Positions 63,240 to 64,000 of a stretch of DNA of 64,000 bases are shown piece after piece. The notes beneath the pieces were generated by a model. It was not told the DNA's origin. It saw only the letters and a program-made list of their open reading frames with translations, and made no database searches. A program made the translations under genes and the position numbers. The stretch comes from Theobroma cacao (lineage: Eukaryota; Streptophyta; Magnoliopsida; Malvales; Malvaceae), in NCBI RefSeq assembly GCF_000208745.1, contig NC_030856.1:4951812-5015811 (forward strand), given 5' to 3'. Positions within the stretch are counted from its first letter, which is position 1; the number at the start of each line of letters is the position of its first letter.

Positions 63240-64000
63240 GGATGTAACCGAGATCTCTTAGGTTGGATGTTGTGTAGCCAATATTTCTCCTATATGCAAT
63301 TACGATGCATGCAAATGAACATGTAACATGCACATGACAAGCAAAATAAACTTAAGTTAGTATGGTAAAAAGAAAAAATGGAATGTTAAAAATAATGAGA
63401 GAATAATAAGCAATATCATGGGTATTATTGTCTACTCCACGATACTTTATTATCTCGTGGCATAATTTAAAATAGATTGAGTGGAAGAAATTCCTTCATG
63501 TGTACCTATTTATAGGGTATAGTCTCACGGGTATGGCCCTACCTAGGGTTAAACTGCTCTCGGTATTCTATATGCTGAGCGGGGTTTATAAACAGAGCTA
63601 AGGTTCCCAAATCGTTCCTCACTGTCGTCCACATGGACTAGTAAGGCACCCCGGTCCTCACCCATTACAAGCTTCAAACGGACTAGGTTCGATTTGAGTG
63701 GGAGTTTTCACTAGCTTGTGCAGAGGTTATCACCTCACGAGAGCGTAGCTACCAAACTCCCTCCTAAAAAGGACATAACTCGGGTGGAGGGTTTATGCAT
63801 GAATACAAAATGTGCTGTGTGTGTGAAGGAAAACATCGAGTTTGGAGTAACAATCTCACATCCCTCTATCCTAAATCCCCACAATTATTAAAAGCAATAA
63901 AGTAATAAATGCGAAATAAACTAATGCACCAAACAAAATATGCAGAACAAATCATTAACACTAAGGAAATATTGAATTATTTAAAGCCTTGGATAACCTA
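63240..64000 (-). other. 5' untranslated region of the Ogre element (to window edge)
   Basis: Non-coding DNA upstream of ORF1 in element orientation. The 5' LTR and primer-binding site are not reached. I see no gene. Confidence 0.55.

Noticed and set aside
48875..64000. A functional, autonomous Ogre element
   Set aside because: More than ten in-frame stops, a frameshift between gag and protease, and integrase without two catalytic residues.

Overview
The window is nuclear DNA of a eudicot plant. It is AT-rich, with GT-AG introns, LTR retrotransposons of the Ty1/copia and Ty3/gypsy Tat/Ogre type, non-LTR and tRNA-derived SINE insertions, 7SL RNA-like loci with the plant USE+TATA promoter, and plant-specific families: serine carboxypeptidase-like (SCPL), MATE/DTX, FBA-type F-box, TOM7 and small secreted prolamin-like cysteine-rich proteins. 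A one-base N (33988) and a 440-base N run (49909-50348) show that it is an assembled scaffold. The species cannot be named from the sequence.

From 1 to about 48.9 kb lies a locus built by repeated duplication of a few modules. The main family has 13 copies of a 117-121 residue secreted six-cysteine protein that I assign to the Prolamin_like / DOWN-REGULATED IN DIF1 11 (DD11)-like family. Two subfamilies sit mostly on opposite strands: type 1 mainly on + (4.9, 6.9, 11.7, 18.0, 27.7, 44.3 kb, and 26.6 kb on -) and type 2 on - (9.0, 16.3, 23.7, 35.2, 41.6, 46.2 kb). Eight copies keep a full reading frame; five are broken. About 1 kb of conserved AT-rich DNA links type 1 to type 2 in several units, followed by relics of a MATE transporter and then an SCPL gene. 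The SCPL gene exists as a 5'-truncated pseudogene (1.6-3.8 kb), a complete ten-exon gene (37520-39976, 465 codons) and a copy cut in exon 2 by a retrotransposon (48506-48874). Between modules are four 7SL (SRP) RNA-like loci, two FBA F-box relics, a TOM7 gene (29366-29590), a 3.1 kb solo LTR with a 5-bp target duplication, a second Tat/Ogre-like LTR, a SINE and LINE fragments. Two segments (33989-37889 and 44985-48874) are near-identical.

From 48875 to the right edge is one Ogre/Tat retrotransposon on the minus strand, cut by the window end: 3' LTR (48875-52319), polypurine tract, a 3'UTR with about nine 38-bp tandem units, integrase, dual RNase H, reverse transcriptase, protease, gag and the extra ORF upstream of gag. 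It carries many in-frame stops, most explained by C-to-T or G-to-A changes, and its integrase has lost two of the three DDE residues.

The likely working genes are the complete SCPL gene, the intact DD11-like genes and TOM7. The rest is mostly relics and repeats. I see no evidence that they form a pathway; their co-location is explained by shared duplication. Family assignments are from recognition of motifs and have not been database-checked.
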